Source: Candidatus Altimarinota bacterium (GTDB taxonomy: Bacteria > Patescibacteriota > Minisyncoccia > Phycocordibacterales > UBA5272). From it: a stretch of 32,056 bases of DNA. The notes under the pieces are model-generated. The model was given only the letters and a program-made list of their open reading frames with translations, made no database searches and had not been told where the DNA came from. The position numbers and the translations under genes are program-made. Of this stretch, positions 1-8,097 are shown one piece after another. Numbering within the stretch: position 1 is the first letter of the stretch; each line of letters begins with the position of its first letter. Location of the stretch: NCBI GenBank assembly GCA_021734745.1, contig JAIPIK010000012.1:1-32056 (forward strand), in the 5' to 3' direction.

Positions 1-1184
1 CTGCTCAAATACTGACTCTGAGAGCTATCGAACATGAGGGAGTTCGTAAGACCCTCAGTGGTGAATGTACTGTCTTCTGAGTATGCAGTACCGTATGAGT
101 TAGTTGCATAACCTCTGAAGTAGTATGTAGTAGAAGTAGCTAGCCCTGTTATAGATTGAGTGTATGTTCCTGTGGCTGTACCACCTTCTGCTGTACAGTT
201 AGTAGTAGGAGATGGGGATATTCCGTAGCAGATACCACGGGCAGTTACGGATGAACTACCTATTGATTCTAGTGTGGCACCAAGAGTTGCCCCGGTACTC
301 GCAATGGAGACCACTGTTGATGTTGAAACAATTGGATATGGATTGACGTAAGAGATAACTACATGACCTCGATAGCCAGAGGCGTTAACTCCACCACCAT
401 AAGCAACACTACTTCCTGGATAATCCGAATCTCCAGTGTTCGGTGGTGTCTGACCTGAGGCTTGAGTATTGGTTATATTTGTCGAACCAGAAATAATATA
501 ACTTGAGCCTCCACCTCCTCCTTGGTAAAAGCTTCCACCGTTAACAGTTCCTCCTCCACCTCCACCGTAATATCCAGCACCACCATAACCACCTCCTTGA
601 GAGTAACTACCTCCTGGAGCTCCACCGGTCAAAGCACTTCCAGCTGCGCCGCCATATACTCCACCTGCTCCACCCGCAACCTGTGTTCCACCACCACCTC
701 CACTTGTAGCGGCGGCACCAGTTGAACCTCCTCCTGCACCACCATTACCATTATTCCATGTCCCACCTGAACCCCCTGAACCAACGACGACCAGAGAGTT
801 GCCGTGTGTAACTGAACCCAAAAATATTCCCGTTAAACCACCTGAAGTGGCTGGTGTTCCAGCTGCTCCACCTGTACCAACTTTAATTTGTAAAGTATTA
901 CCAGCAGTTACAGAAACATCTGCTTTAACATAACCGCCGCCGCCGGCTGCAGTTCCTCCAAATGGAGTGTAGGTGTTACTACCTCCACCCGCTCCCCAAG
1001 CTTTAACTGTAATACTAGTAACACCACTAGGTACAACGAAGGAAGAATCTGAAGTATATGTGAGAGTTGTGGTCGCCGAAACAAATGCAAAATTTAACAA
1101 AAAATACAAAAAAATAAAATGTAGACACACAACCCTTCTCATTAATTTACTCAAAAGAGTTTTCCCTGATACAGCCGTATTCAT
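1..1184 (-). CDS. Glycine-rich secreted protein, 3' end beyond window
   Basis: I read an open minus-strand frame from the ATG at 1184-1182 to the window edge (at least 394 codons) with no stop. Residues about 16-37 form a signal peptide (RR, then a hydrophobic run ending FVSA). A motif ITVKAWGAGGG then opens a glycine-rich domain (about residues 60-250), dense in GG, GGG and YGG. From about 275 comes an Fn3-like domain (GLATSTTYYFRGYATNSYG). The visible end, NSLMFDSSQSQYLS, resembles the start of a concanavalin A/laminin G-like lectin domain. Likely role: secreted or surface-attached adhesin-like protein (inference). An alternative start is Met15 at 1142. No Shine-Dalgarno is visible; a TATAAT lies 7 nt upstream of the first ATG. 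It is divergent from the ABC-F gene. Confidence 0.85.
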   Translation of the reverse strand, partial: MNTAVSGKTLLSKLMRRVVCLHFIFLYFLLNFAFVSATTTLTYTSDSSFVVPSGVTSITVKAWGAGGGSNTYTPFGGTAAGGGGYVKADVSVTAGNTLQIKVGTGGAAGTPATSGGLTGIFLGSVTHGNSLVVVGSGGSGGTWNNGNGGAGGGSTGAAATSGGGGGTQVAGGAGGVYGGAAGSALTGGAPGGSYSQGGGYGGAGYYGGGGGGTVNGGSFYQGGGGGSSYIISGSTNITNTQASGQTPPNTGDSDYPGSSVAYGGGVNASGYRGHVVISYVNPYPIVSTSTVVSIASTGATLGATLESIGSSSVTARGICYGISPSPTTNCTAEGGTATGTYTQSITGLATSTTYYFRGYATNSYGTAYSEDSTFTTEGLTNSLMFDSSQSQYLS

Positions 1185-1554
1185 ACTAGTAATTATACTA
1201 GTATATATACATATGGAAGTGTGGATAACCTTTATTTTACAATGGTTATCTAACTTACTATGAGTTATAACTGCACATATATTAAACTATCTGTATTGGG
1301 AAATACTTTGAATGCGTTTAAATTTAAAGGTAGTCCAAAACTGATAACAGAAGCCTTCTGGTGAAGTTTTTCCGCACTTGAGTAATTGAAAAATATAATA
1401 ATGTATATGATTCTCTAGTAACATTCAAAACAAAACATAAAATATGACAAAGTTCGATTTATATGTTATTCTGTAAACATCTGGCCGTAGGGCCATTTAT
1501 TATTGGATAGCAAACTTAATCAATAATGATGTCCTACCCTGACGAATATAATAT
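1185..1554. other. Divergent intergenic region, about 370 bp
   Basis: This AT-rich spacer separates the glycine-rich protein gene (minus) from the ABC-F gene (plus). I see no gene or tRNA in it. It holds the -10 box at 1192-1197, an inverted repeat GATAACC/GGTTATC (1224-1230 and 1244-1250), a single DnaA-box-like 9-mer (1220-1228, minus), a short hairpin TGGCC-GTAG-GGCCA (1482-1495), and a TATAAT at 1547-1552 only 2 nt before the ABC-F ATG, which is too close to be a normal -10 for that start. Confidence 0.6.
1192..1197 (-). promoter_or_regulatory. Candidate -10 box of the glycine-rich protein gene
   Basis: A perfect TATAAT reads on the minus strand and ends 7 nt before the ATG at 1184, so transcription would begin at or next to the start codon. 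No good -35 is seen. A direct repeat ATACTAGTA (minus-strand copies around 1183-1204) overlaps this box. Confidence 0.4.
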
Positions 1555-3030
1555 ATGGCAGTAGAAAAACAAATCCCAGCTGGAGGTGAAGTCGTTCTTC
1601 GTTTTGAAGATGTTACCTTCAATTATAGTGAAAATAAACCGATACTCTTCGAGACTAATTTTGTCGTACGTAAAGGAATAAAATTAACTTTGATGGGTCC
1701 AAACGGTGCTGGTAAGTCTACACTCTTTTCATTAATCATGGGTGAGCGTCATACTGAAGAAGGTAGAGTGATTGTGGGTCAAGGTCTTCGTATCGCTCTT
1801 GCGAAGCAATTTATTTCTCATACACAATGGAGTCTTACTGTTCGAGAATTTTTGGAATTGGCTTTTGATGAAAAAATTTATGATATAGATAAAAGAGCAC
1901 AAAACGTTTTTAAGACAGTTGAATTAAATGTTCCTCTTGATAAAGTTATTAAGGACTTATCAGGTGGTCAAAAAGGTAGACTACTCATTGCTCAAGCACT
2001 CATCCAAGAACCAGATATACTTTTACTTGATGAGCCAACTAACAATTTAGATAAAGCAGGTATACAACTTCTCACTGACTTCATGAAGTCATATGACAAA
2101 ACTGTAATTGTTATTTCCCATGATGCAAATTTCCTGAACGCATTCACGCATGGTGTTGTATATATTAATACTCAGACATATCAACTTGAACAGTATGTTG
2201 GTAACTATTTTAAAGTAGTAGAAGATATAAAAAGACAAGTTGAAAGAGCGGAAAGAGCAAATGCACAACTTGAAAAAGAAATACAAAGTAACAAAGATAA
2301 AGTAAACTTCTTCGCACTTAAAGGAGGTAAGATGCGTAAGCTTGCTTCGAAGTTACGTGATGAAGTTGAGGAGCTAGAAGATAGTAAAGTAGATGTAAGA
2401 AAAGAAGACAGGACAATTAAACCATTTGATATTAAGTGTCAGGAGGATATTGGTAGTGTTATTGTTACTTTCAACTCTGTTGAAGTTCTACATGACGGAA
2501 AACCTGTAAAAAGAAAAGTTAACATAGAGCTTCGTAAAGGAGATAAGCTACATATAACTGGACCAAATGGAATTGGTAAGACTACCCTATTGGAAAAGAT
2601 GGCAAAGCGAGCTGAGAAAGGTGTAGAAATACAAGATGGAATTATTGTTGGATACTATCGTCAAGATTTTTCAACATTAGATTTCGAAAAGTCGTCTTAT
2701 CAAGAACTGGCAAAAGTATTAAAAAGATTGGATGACCAACTTTTAAGAAGAGTAGCTGCGAGTATGTTACTTGGCGCTGAACAGTTAGCTACAAAAATTG
2801 GACTACTCTCGGAAGGTCAAAAAGGATTGCTCATGTTCGCATATTTACGTCTATTACAACCAGGACTACTTATACTTGATGAACCAACTAACCATATCAA
2901 CTTTAGACATATTCCTGTTATTGCTGAAGCTTTAAAAAAATATGAAGGTCCTATGATTATAGTTTCTCACGTTCATGAATTTGTTAAAGATATAGGAGTA
3001 ACTCAAACTCTTGATTTAGGAAAACTGTAG
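1555..3030 (+). CDS. ABC-F family ATPase (ribosome-associated)
   Basis: Two ABC ATPase domains lie in one chain with no membrane segments, as in ABC-F translation factors that act at the ribosomal E site. Domain 1 has Walker A GPNGAGKST (48-56), signature LSGGQ (135-139), Walker B ILLLDE (155-160) and switch His189. A charged helical linker (about 221-290) corresponds to the P-site tRNA-interacting motif. Domain 2 has Walker A GPNGIGKTT (336-344), a variant signature LSEGQK (418-423) and LILDEPTNHIN (439-449), where the usual D-loop Leu-Asp is Ile-Asn. At 491 residues it is short for the family. Which subfamily (EttA-, Uup- or YheS-like) cannot be decided here. The stop is TAG; an inverted-repeat element begins within 10 nt. 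Confidence 0.93.
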   Translation: MAVEKQIPAGGEVVLRFEDVTFNYSENKPILFETNFVVRKGIKLTLMGPNGAGKSTLFSLIMGERHTEEGRVIVGQGLRIALAKQFISHTQWSLTVREFLELAFDEKIYDIDKRAQNVFKTVELNVPLDKVIKDLSGGQKGRLLIAQALIQEPDILLLDEPTNNLDKAGIQLLTDFMKSYDKTVIVISHDANFLNAFTHGVVYINTQTYQLEQYVGNYFKVVEDIKRQVERAERANAQLEKEIQSNKDKVNFFALKGGKMRKLASKLRDEVEELEDSKVDVRKEDRTIKPFDIKCQEDIGSVIVTFNSVEVLHDGKPVKRKVNIELRKGDKLHITGPNGIGKTTLLEKMAKRAEKGVEIQDGIIVGYYRQDFSTLDFEKSSYQELAKVLKRLDDQLLRRVAASMLLGAEQLATKIGLLSEGQKGLLMFAYLRLLQPGLLILDEPTNHINFRHIPVIAEALKKYEGPMIIVSHVHEFVKDIGVTQTLDLGKL

Positions 3031-3036
3031 ATTAAA

Positions 3037-3123
3037 AAGGTCTAATTAACCTAATTTCTAAGGTCTAACTGAAGATAGTGCTCAATTTCATTAGGTTAAT
3101 TAGAAATTAGGCCTTAGGAATTA
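3037..3123. repeat. MITE-like inverted-repeat element
   Basis: The left arm is 3037-3068 and the right arm runs from 3090 to about 3123. TCTAATTAACCTAAT (3041-3055) is the exact reverse complement of 3090-3104, giving a 15-bp hairpin with a 34-nt loop. The left arm matches the left arm of the four-helix-bundle cassette (17108-17077, minus) at 31 of 32 positions. The 19 bases at 3091-3109 match its right arm (16654-16636, minus) exactly. Only about 20 bp separate the arms here, so it looks like the cassette without its gene. It may also act as a 3' stem-loop for the ABC-F mRNA. Confidence 0.75.
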
Positions 3124-3133
3124 CCTTTTGCTA

Positions 3134-3163
3134 TTGACTTTTACGTACTAAATATGGTAGTAT
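3134..3163 (+). promoter_or_regulatory. Promoter of the RRM protein gene
   Basis: A -35 TTGACT (3134-3139) is followed after 18 bp by TAGTAT (3158-3163), overlapping TATAAA. The start would fall near 3170, leaving an unusually long leader of about 75 nt for this window. The leader contains a small stem GCTA/TAGC (3207-3219). Confidence 0.55.
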
Positions 3164-3243
3164 AAAGAGATAAGCAACTCCACGTTTTACACTTGTGTTA
3201 ATGTGCGCTAGGGCTTAGCTTAACAATTAGTTTCTAAACATAA

Positions 3244-3525
3244 ATGAATTCAAAACTTTACATAGGTGGTATACCTTACACTTCTACTAACGATGATCTA
3301 AAAGAACACTTCGGCGCAGCCGGAACTGTTGTTTCAGCTCAAATCATAATCGACAAGATGACAAATCGTTCAAAGGGCTTCGGCTTCGTTGAAATGTCAT
3401 CTGACGAAGAAGCAGAAAAAGCTATCGCCATGTTCCACGATCAGGAATTCCAAGGACGTCGTCTTACAGTAAATGTAGCTCGTCCACTCGCACCTCGCGA
3501 GGATCGTCCACGTCGTACTTTCTAA
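3244..3525 (+). CDS. Single-RRM RNA-binding protein
   Basis: A 93-residue protein made almost entirely of one RNA recognition motif. RNP2 is LYIGGI (residues 5-10) and RNP1 is KGFGFVEM (about 44-51); a short basic tail (RPLAPREDRPRRTF) follows. Bacterial proteins of this type bind RNA and are often cold-induced in cyanobacteria; that role here is inference. The gene has its own promoter, a long leader and a strong terminator, so it is a monocistronic unit. It looks slightly GC-richer than its surroundings, which would suit high expression. The stop codon TAA lies inside a hairpin (3517-3540). Confidence 0.93.
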   Translation: MNSKLYIGGIPYTSTNDDLKEHFGAAGTVVSAQIIIDKMTNRSKGFGFVEMSSDEEAEKAIAMFHDQEFQGRRLTVNVARPLAPREDRPRRTF

Positions 3526-3540
3526 TTTCGATTAGAAAGT
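3517..3540 (+). other. Hairpin overlapping the RRM gene stop codon
   Basis: ACTTTCTAAT (3517-3526) and ATTAGAAAGT (3531-3540) form a perfect 10-bp stem with loop TTCG. The stem contains the last codons and the TAA stop of the RRM gene. It has no U tract of its own and may protect the 3' end or slow termination. Confidence 0.6.
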
Positions 3541-3543
3541 CAC

Positions 3544-3581
3544 AAAAGAAAAAACACTTCGCAAGAAGTGTTTTTTCTTTT
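3544..3581 (+). terminator. Rho-independent terminator of the RRM gene
   Basis: A perfect 17-bp stem pairs 3544-3560 with 3565-3581 around a GCAA tetraloop. The 3' arm is T-rich (TGTTTTTTCTTTT), so the structure works as an intrinsic terminator and could function on both strands. Confidence 0.85.
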
Positions 3582-3607
3582 ATCTATACCTCAACTACTA
3601 ATTCCTA

Positions 3608-3635
3608 TAAAAATATCTAGGCCTTGCCTAGATAT
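3608..3635 (-). terminator. Rho-independent terminator of rpoD
   Basis: ATATCTAGGC (3613-3622) and GCCTAGATAT (3626-3635) form a perfect 10-bp stem with a 3-nt loop. On the minus strand the stem is followed by TTTTTATA. It lies about 35 nt after the rpoD stop codon. Confidence 0.7.
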
Positions 3636-3668
3636 CTTTAGCATTACGTTGATATTATTTATATGTAA

Positions 3669-5168
3669 CTAATAATTTCTAAGTCTTTCACTCTTATCAT
3701 GAGAGCGAATCTTCTCATGAACCTTTGCTTCAATCTGACGAATACGTTCACGAGTAACACCGAACTCTGCTCCTACTTCTTCAAGTGTATGCATGACACC
3801 GTCGAATTCCCCTAGTCCATTTCTCATTTCGACAATTTTTCTTTCTTTTGGAGAAAGGTCATCTAATATCTCATTAATCTGATCAGCAAGAATTCTATGT
3901 GAAGCCTCTTGATCAGGAGAAAGAATTTTATCATCTGCGATAAACTCACCAAGTGTAGATTTATCATCATCATCTCCGATAGGCTTCTCTAGAGAAACAG
4001 TATCTTGATTAATGTTTTCAATGACATGAATTTTTTCTACATCAACATTCATCTCAACTGCAATTTCTTCTGCAAGTGGGTCACGGCCAAGGTCTTGTGA
4101 TAGACGTCTAACGACTTGTTTATACTTAGCAATTGTTTCAACCATGTGAACTGGAATACGAATAGTCCTAGATTGATCAGCTAACGCACGTGTAATTGCT
4201 TGTCTAATCCACCATGTAGCATATGTAGAAAACTTAAAACCTTTATTCCAATCAAACTTCTCAACTGCTTTGAAAAGGCCGAGATTCCCCTCTTGAATAA
4301 GGTCAAGGAGTGTGAGGTCAGACGAGCGACCTACATATTTCTTAGCGATAGATACAACAAGACGAAGGTTAGCTTTTGCAAGCAAGGCTCCAGCTTCCAT
4401 ATCACCCTTCTCTATTCTAATAGCAAGCTCACGCTCATTATCACCAGAAATAAGTGGATACTGGCCAATCTCACGTAAATACATCTGTATACTGTCATGA
4501 GTACTATCACGACCCTCTAACTTCAGTAGATCGTCATCCATATCGAGAAGATTTCCACCTTCAAGAATATCGATACCTGCCGCACTTATTTTTTCATACA
4601 AATCTTCTAGATAAAGAATATCTGTCTCTATAGTTGGGAAATAACGAATAATCTCATCATATGTGATGAAACCTCGCTCCTTACCTTTCTTTAGAAGCTC
4701 TTCTTCATTTTGATCACGAGTCGTAACCTTCTTAGGTTTCTCAACAATTTTTGGTTTTGATGGACCTGTTTTTATTGTGAATGCCTTTGGTTTGTACTTT
4801 GGCTTCACGTCAACAGTACTTACCTGTGAAGGTTTTGACACCTTCTTTTTTGGTACACTTTTATCTACTACTTTTTTTGAAGTAGGTTTCTTTGAAACTT
4901 TCAAAGTTGAAAGCTTTTTATTTTTACTAGTTACTAATTTCTTAACTACTTTTTTTGAAGGTATGACTTTCTTCGTTGTCTTCTTGGGTGATTTTTTTGT
5001 CTTTATTATAGACTTTTTAACTGTAGGAGTTTTCTTTGTGCCAGCAGATTCACGTACTTTACGTGAACTGGTTTTAACTACCTTACTCGTATTTGATTTT
5101 TTAACTACAGGTTTAGATGTAGTTTTTTTCTGTACACTCTTTTTTTGTGAAGATACTTTTTTCGCCAT
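3669..5168 (-). CDS. rpoD: Primary sigma factor RpoD with lysine-rich N-terminal extension
   Basis: Sigma-70 that directs RNA polymerase to promoters. Residues 1-150 are low-complexity Lys/Ser/Thr/Val/Pro, with 50 lysines by my count, and resemble a histone H1 tail. Region 1.1-like sequence follows (about 155-205), then 1.2 ([16 protein letters not shown], 225-240), region 2 ([53 protein letters not shown] split over 267-328), region 3, and region 4.2 with the [23 protein letters not shown] (461-480). There is no large non-conserved insert. It lies 80 bp after dnaG, as in the classic macromolecular synthesis operon, but also has its own promoter. Start and length are supported by the -10 just upstream. 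The stop is TAG. Confidence 0.97.
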   Translation of the reverse strand: MAKKVSSQKKSVQKKTTSKPVVKKSNTSKVVKTSSRKVRESAGTKKTPTVKKSIIKTKKSPKKTTKKVIPSKKVVKKLVTSKNKKLSTLKVSKKPTSKKVVDKSVPKKKVSKPSQVSTVDVKPKYKPKAFTIKTGPSKPKIVEKPKKVTTRDQNEEELLKKGKERGFITYDEIIRYFPTIETDILYLEDLYEKISAAGIDILEGGNLLDMDDDLLKLEGRDSTHDSIQMYLREIGQYPLISGDNERELAIRIEKGDMEAGALLAKANLRLVVSIAKKYVGRSSDLTLLDLIQEGNLGLFKAVEKFDWNKGFKFSTYATWWIRQAITRALADQSRTIRIPVHMVETIAKYKQVVRRLSQDLGRDPLAEEIAVEMNVDVEKIHVIENINQDTVSLEKPIGDDDDKSTLGEFIADDKILSPDQEASHRILADQINEILDDLSPKERKIVEMRNGLGEFDGVMHTLEEVGAEFGVTRERIRQIEAKVHEKIRSHDKSERLRNY

Positions 5169-5184
5169 ATGACGTGTAACGTGG

Positions 5185-5213
5185 ATTATACTACATAATG
5201 ACTAAAAAGTCTA
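5185..5213 (-). promoter_or_regulatory. rpoD promoter
   Basis: Minus-strand TAGACT (5213-5208), a 17-bp spacer and a perfect TATAAT (5190-5185). Transcription would start near 5178, leaving a leader of about 10 nt without a Shine-Dalgarno. Confidence 0.65.
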
Positions 5214-5248
5214 GATAAGTTATCCACTAATCAATTAGAAAGTTCATA

Positions 5249-6907
5249 CTATAGGCCGTATATTTCCCCAGGTCCTTTTTTTACATGATCATAAATCTCT
5301 TTAAGAATAGCCTCTTTATCGGCCCCGTCTATTCGCATTTTTTGTTGAAGTATTATTAACTGATCTTTGTGTTGTTCTTTTTTGAAACTTTTTACTAAGT
5401 CATTAAAATATTTATCCTTATCCCCTATTATTCTTTCTTCTAATTTAAACATTTCTTCTTCTATAATTGTCTCAGGAAATTGCTGAAAATCAATCGATAG
5501 AGAAGTCACTCTTTCATCCTTATGTATTCCGGTTAGGGTTGAAAAAGCAATTATCTCGCGAAGCAATCTTTCCTTGCTAGGCATGGTAGCAATCTCTTCT
5601 TTAATAATTTCAGGTTGTGAAATAGCCCCACGACTAAGTTCTTCAACTAATGTTGCTTCTGGTATGTGAGACTTTTGTGACACCACACGTACGAAGTGCG
5701 CTCTATCTATTGGTGATTGTATCGCTCGTATAAATGGTAAAACTTCTGTAACAATCCTTTGACCCATAATACGTTCATCCTCTCCACTCGAAATTATATG
5801 TGCCAGCATTACTTCTACCACATGACGTTTCTTTTCTACTGCTTTAATCCAAAGTGCTGGGTTTTCTTTAATTAAATCTGCTGGATCTTTTTTACCAATG
5901 TCATCAACTACATAAACATCTAAACCTCCTAAGAGGCATAACAATGCGGTCTTTTTTAAGGCATTCTGCCCTGCACTGTCCATATCAAATGAAAGAATAA
6001 CAGTGTCACAAAATCGTTTTATAATATGAATATGCTCATCTGTAAACGCAGTCCCAGATACAGCTACAGTATTATGAATACCAGCTTGATAACTCATACA
6101 TAAATCCATCTGACCTTCTACCACAACCGCAGATTTTAGTTCTGACATTTTTTTCTTTGCTGTGTCGTATCCAAATAAAATTTTTGACTTGTGATATAGA
6201 GATGTCTCTGGAGTGTTCACATACTTACCTTGTGCCACGGTTGGATCAACAAGAGACGGTAGTATTCGTCCAGAATACCCCACTGTTGCACCAGATACAT
6301 TTCGTATAGGAAACATGATACGTCCACGGAATCTGTCATACCAACCTTTTGTATTACCAAAATCATCCTGTGCCTTTATTGATAATCCTGCCTGCTCCAC
6401 TTCCTCTGGACTATAACCTTTCGACACCAAAAAAATAAACAAATCCCTCCACTCATTCTTCGCATATCCCACATGAAATGTTTTTATTGTCTCCTCAGTA
6501 AAACCACGCTCCAATAAATATTGCATTCCTTCTGGACTATTCTTCAAGTTTTTTTCAAAATGTTCTGTAGCATCTTTTAGTAATGTAATTAGCCTAGTAT
6601 CTTCTTTGTTTTTTTGTGAGTCCAATAATTGTACTCCAGCTCTATCAGCCAAAATTTTAAGTGACTCAAAAAAAGGAATGTTCTCAATTTTTTCAACAAA
6701 TGAAAAAATATCACCATGAGCCTGACATCCGAAGCAGTGAAATGATTTTCGTTCAGGTGAAACATAAAATGACGGTGTTTTTTCATTATGAAATGGGCAG
6801 CGTGCTCGAAACTGACTACCAGATTTTTCTAGTCTAATATATGTAGAAACAACATCTGTAATTGATAGATTTTCTTTAATCTGGTCCTTCGGGTTCATTA
6901 TATACAT
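5249..6907 (-). CDS. dnaG: DNA primase DnaG
   Basis: Synthesises RNA primers for replication. The CHC2 zinc finger uses Cys37, His40, Cys58 and Cys61. The primase core motif RFRGRIMFPI lies at 192-201. The TOPRIM fold shows VVVEGQMD (catalytic Glu264) and the acidic pair in SFDMDSAG (Asp308, Asp310). The C-terminal part (about 370-552) is helical and charged, in the position of the helicase-interaction domain, but is not clearly recognisable by eye. At 552 residues it is slightly short. Two in-frame starts exist, Met1 (6907) and Met4 (6898); a TATAAT-like string overlaps both, so the true start is uncertain. No rpsU precedes it, unlike the rpsU-dnaG-rpoD operon. The stop is TAG. Confidence 0.97.
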   Translation of the reverse strand: MYIMNPKDQIKENLSITDVVSTYIRLEKSGSQFRARCPFHNEKTPSFYVSPERKSFHCFGCQAHGDIFSFVEKIENIPFFESLKILADRAGVQLLDSQKNKEDTRLITLLKDATEHFEKNLKNSPEGMQYLLERGFTEETIKTFHVGYAKNEWRDLFIFLVSKGYSPEEVEQAGLSIKAQDDFGNTKGWYDRFRGRIMFPIRNVSGATVGYSGRILPSLVDPTVAQGKYVNTPETSLYHKSKILFGYDTAKKKMSELKSAVVVEGQMDLCMSYQAGIHNTVAVSGTAFTDEHIHIIKRFCDTVILSFDMDSAGQNALKKTALLCLLGGLDVYVVDDIGKKDPADLIKENPALWIKAVEKKRHVVEVMLAHIISSGEDERIMGQRIVTEVLPFIRAIQSPIDRAHFVRVVSQKSHIPEATLVEELSRGAISQPEIIKEEIATMPSKERLLREIIAFSTLTGIHKDERVTSLSIDFQQFPETIIEEEMFKLEERIIGDKDKYFNDLVKSFKKEQHKDQLIILQQKMRIDGADKEAILKEIYDHVKKGPGEIYGL

Positions 6908-6922
6908 TTTAACATGTAAAAG

Positions 6923-6947
6923 AAAAACCCGCTCACTGCGGGTTTTT
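6923..6947 (-). terminator. Rho-independent terminator of the CAP-protein gene
   Basis: AAAAACCCGC (6923-6932) and GCGGGTTTTT (6938-6947) form a perfect 10-bp stem with a 5-nt loop, flanked by A and T runs. It lies 9 nt after the stop of the CAP gene and just ahead of dnaG, so dnaG needs its own promoter or read-through. Confidence 0.85.
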
Positions 6948-6956
6948 AGTTTTAAT

Positions 6957-7994
6957 CTAAAAGAAACTCTGATTAATATAGATAAATATCGTCAGTAGTA
7001 ACAATAGCGATACTCCATACAGTATGTGTATATAGTGTTGTTTTCTAATCTCAACAAGTACCATAGTAACAAGAGCAAATGCAATAATAATTAATAACGC
7101 TTTATAAATATAATCTAAATAATATGAAAACTTGAAAAGGATTTTCTCGTACCAAGTTGAATATACTGGAATACTCTCGACTGTAACCCTTGGTTCTTCT
7201 ATTGCATCATTATTTTTTACAATAATTAGAGATCCTGAAGAAACAATTTCTTCTAGGTTAGAAACAACGGAGCTAGTAGCCTCAACCGACTCACCTTTAA
7301 CATCTCCAACTAACGATGTTGTAGCTCCAACTATAGGTAACTCACTATTATCTACAGATGTATTTTTTGCATCTGTTGCAGTTTTGACATCTTGAAGTTT
7401 TTCCAATTCTATTGATTTACTTTTAGCACTAGCTGGTGTGCCAAACATCTGAACAATATATATTGTAGGATAACTATTATAAAAACCCTGAACGGTGGCA
7501 ATACCTATTTCATGAAATTGAGCGTTCATAATATTTGCCCTATGTGTAGGAGACCCTAGCCAGGCTTCTTCTACTTCAGTTGCGTCAGTAAAATTTATCG
7601 CTAGATTTTCACCCGCATAAAGAAAATTATAACCAACTTGTCTTAACCAATACCATGGAGTAACTCCATCTGGGCTATTATGAGAAAAGTACTGTTTACT
7701 TGCCATATCTTTTCCTTTTAATTCAGCTGCTTGGTCAAGAACTGTGTTTCTAACTAGTGGCTTATAATTATATGCTAACCTACTCTCATTTGTAAGATCA
7801 ATAAGAACATCTGTTGCGATTTCTGCTCCTAGTACAGTTTTATGTATCAAGAAGGAGCTACCGAATGAAGACCCCAACAAAAACACACTAGTAAATAGAA
7901 CTACAGATACCCCAAGCTCTCGAAAAAAATGTGGTTTAAAATCATTCTCACTATGAGGAATGAATATGTGCTTAAGAACCACTAGTATTTTCAT
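6957..7994 (-). CDS. CAP/SCP-domain membrane protein
   Basis: Counting from the ATG at 7994 (345 aa), an N-terminal hydrophobic segment (GVSVVLFTSVFLLGSSFG, about 29-46) precedes a CAP domain (about 65-190). Domain motifs are YFSHNSPDG, AGENLA and WLGSPTHRANIMN, followed by GIATV. A Ser/Thr/Val-rich stretch (about 190-275) leads to two C-terminal membrane segments (ALLIIIAFALVTMVLVE and ILYGVSLLLLLTIFIYI). The CAP domain should therefore sit outside the membrane, tethered at both ends. CAP proteins have varied, often unknown functions; none can be assigned here. The frame is open to 8039, but I prefer 7994 because a TATACT box lies 8 nt upstream and the extra 15 residues are weak. The stop is TAG. 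Confidence 0.88.
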   Translation of the reverse strand: MKILVVLKHIFIPHSENDFKPHFFRELGVSVVLFTSVFLLGSSFGSSFLIHKTVLGAEIATDVLIDLTNESRLAYNYKPLVRNTVLDQAAELKGKDMASKQYFSHNSPDGVTPWYWLRQVGYNFLYAGENLAINFTDATEVEEAWLGSPTHRANIMNAQFHEIGIATVQGFYNSYPTIYIVQMFGTPASAKSKSIELEKLQDVKTATDAKNTSVDNSELPIVGATTSLVGDVKGESVEATSSVVSNLEEIVSSGSLIIVKNNDAIEEPRVTVESIPVYSTWYEKILFKFSYYLDYIYKALLIIIAFALVTMVLVEIRKQHYIHILYGVSLLLLLTIFIYINQSFF

Positions 7995-8002
7995 ATTACT
8001 AT

Positions 8003-8008
8003 AGTATA
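8003..8008 (-). promoter_or_regulatory. Candidate -10 box of the CAP gene
   Basis: Minus-strand TATACT ends 8 nt before the ATG at 7994. No convincing -35 is seen. If used, it gives a leaderless mRNA and excludes the longer start at 8039. Confidence 0.4.
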
Positions 8009-8037
8009 TAACAGAATATAGCAAAATACACCTTAAC

Positions 8038-8075
8038 AAAAAAACATCTAAACTTTACAATTTAGATGTTTTTTT
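8038..8075 (-). terminator. Rho-independent terminator of rpoBC
   Basis: A perfect 15-bp stem pairs 8038-8052 with 8061-8075 around an 8-nt loop, 22 nt after the rpoC stop. Runs of seven A and seven T sit at the base, so it is symmetrical and could work in either direction. Confidence 0.85.
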
Positions 8076-8097
8076 ATTTTATAATTAGTATCTAAGA

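Noticed and set aside
1220-1228. Perfect DnaA box (TTATCCACA, minus), with similar 9-mers near 5220 and 27968, as a possible replication origin.
   Set aside because: Single scattered 9-mers are expected by chance in 32 kb. There is no cluster, no dnaA or dnaN nearby and no AT-rich unwinding array beside them.
1482-1495. Hairpin TGGCC-GTAG-GGCCA as a terminator.
   Set aside because: The stem is only 5 bp and is followed by TTTATT rather than a U run; no gene ends just before it.
4777-5172. Plus-strand open frame of 131 codons opposite the rpoD N terminus, rich in Phe.
   Set aside because: It is the antisense of the lysine-rich rpoD tail (AAA/AAG read as TTT/CTT); it has no start signal and no family features.
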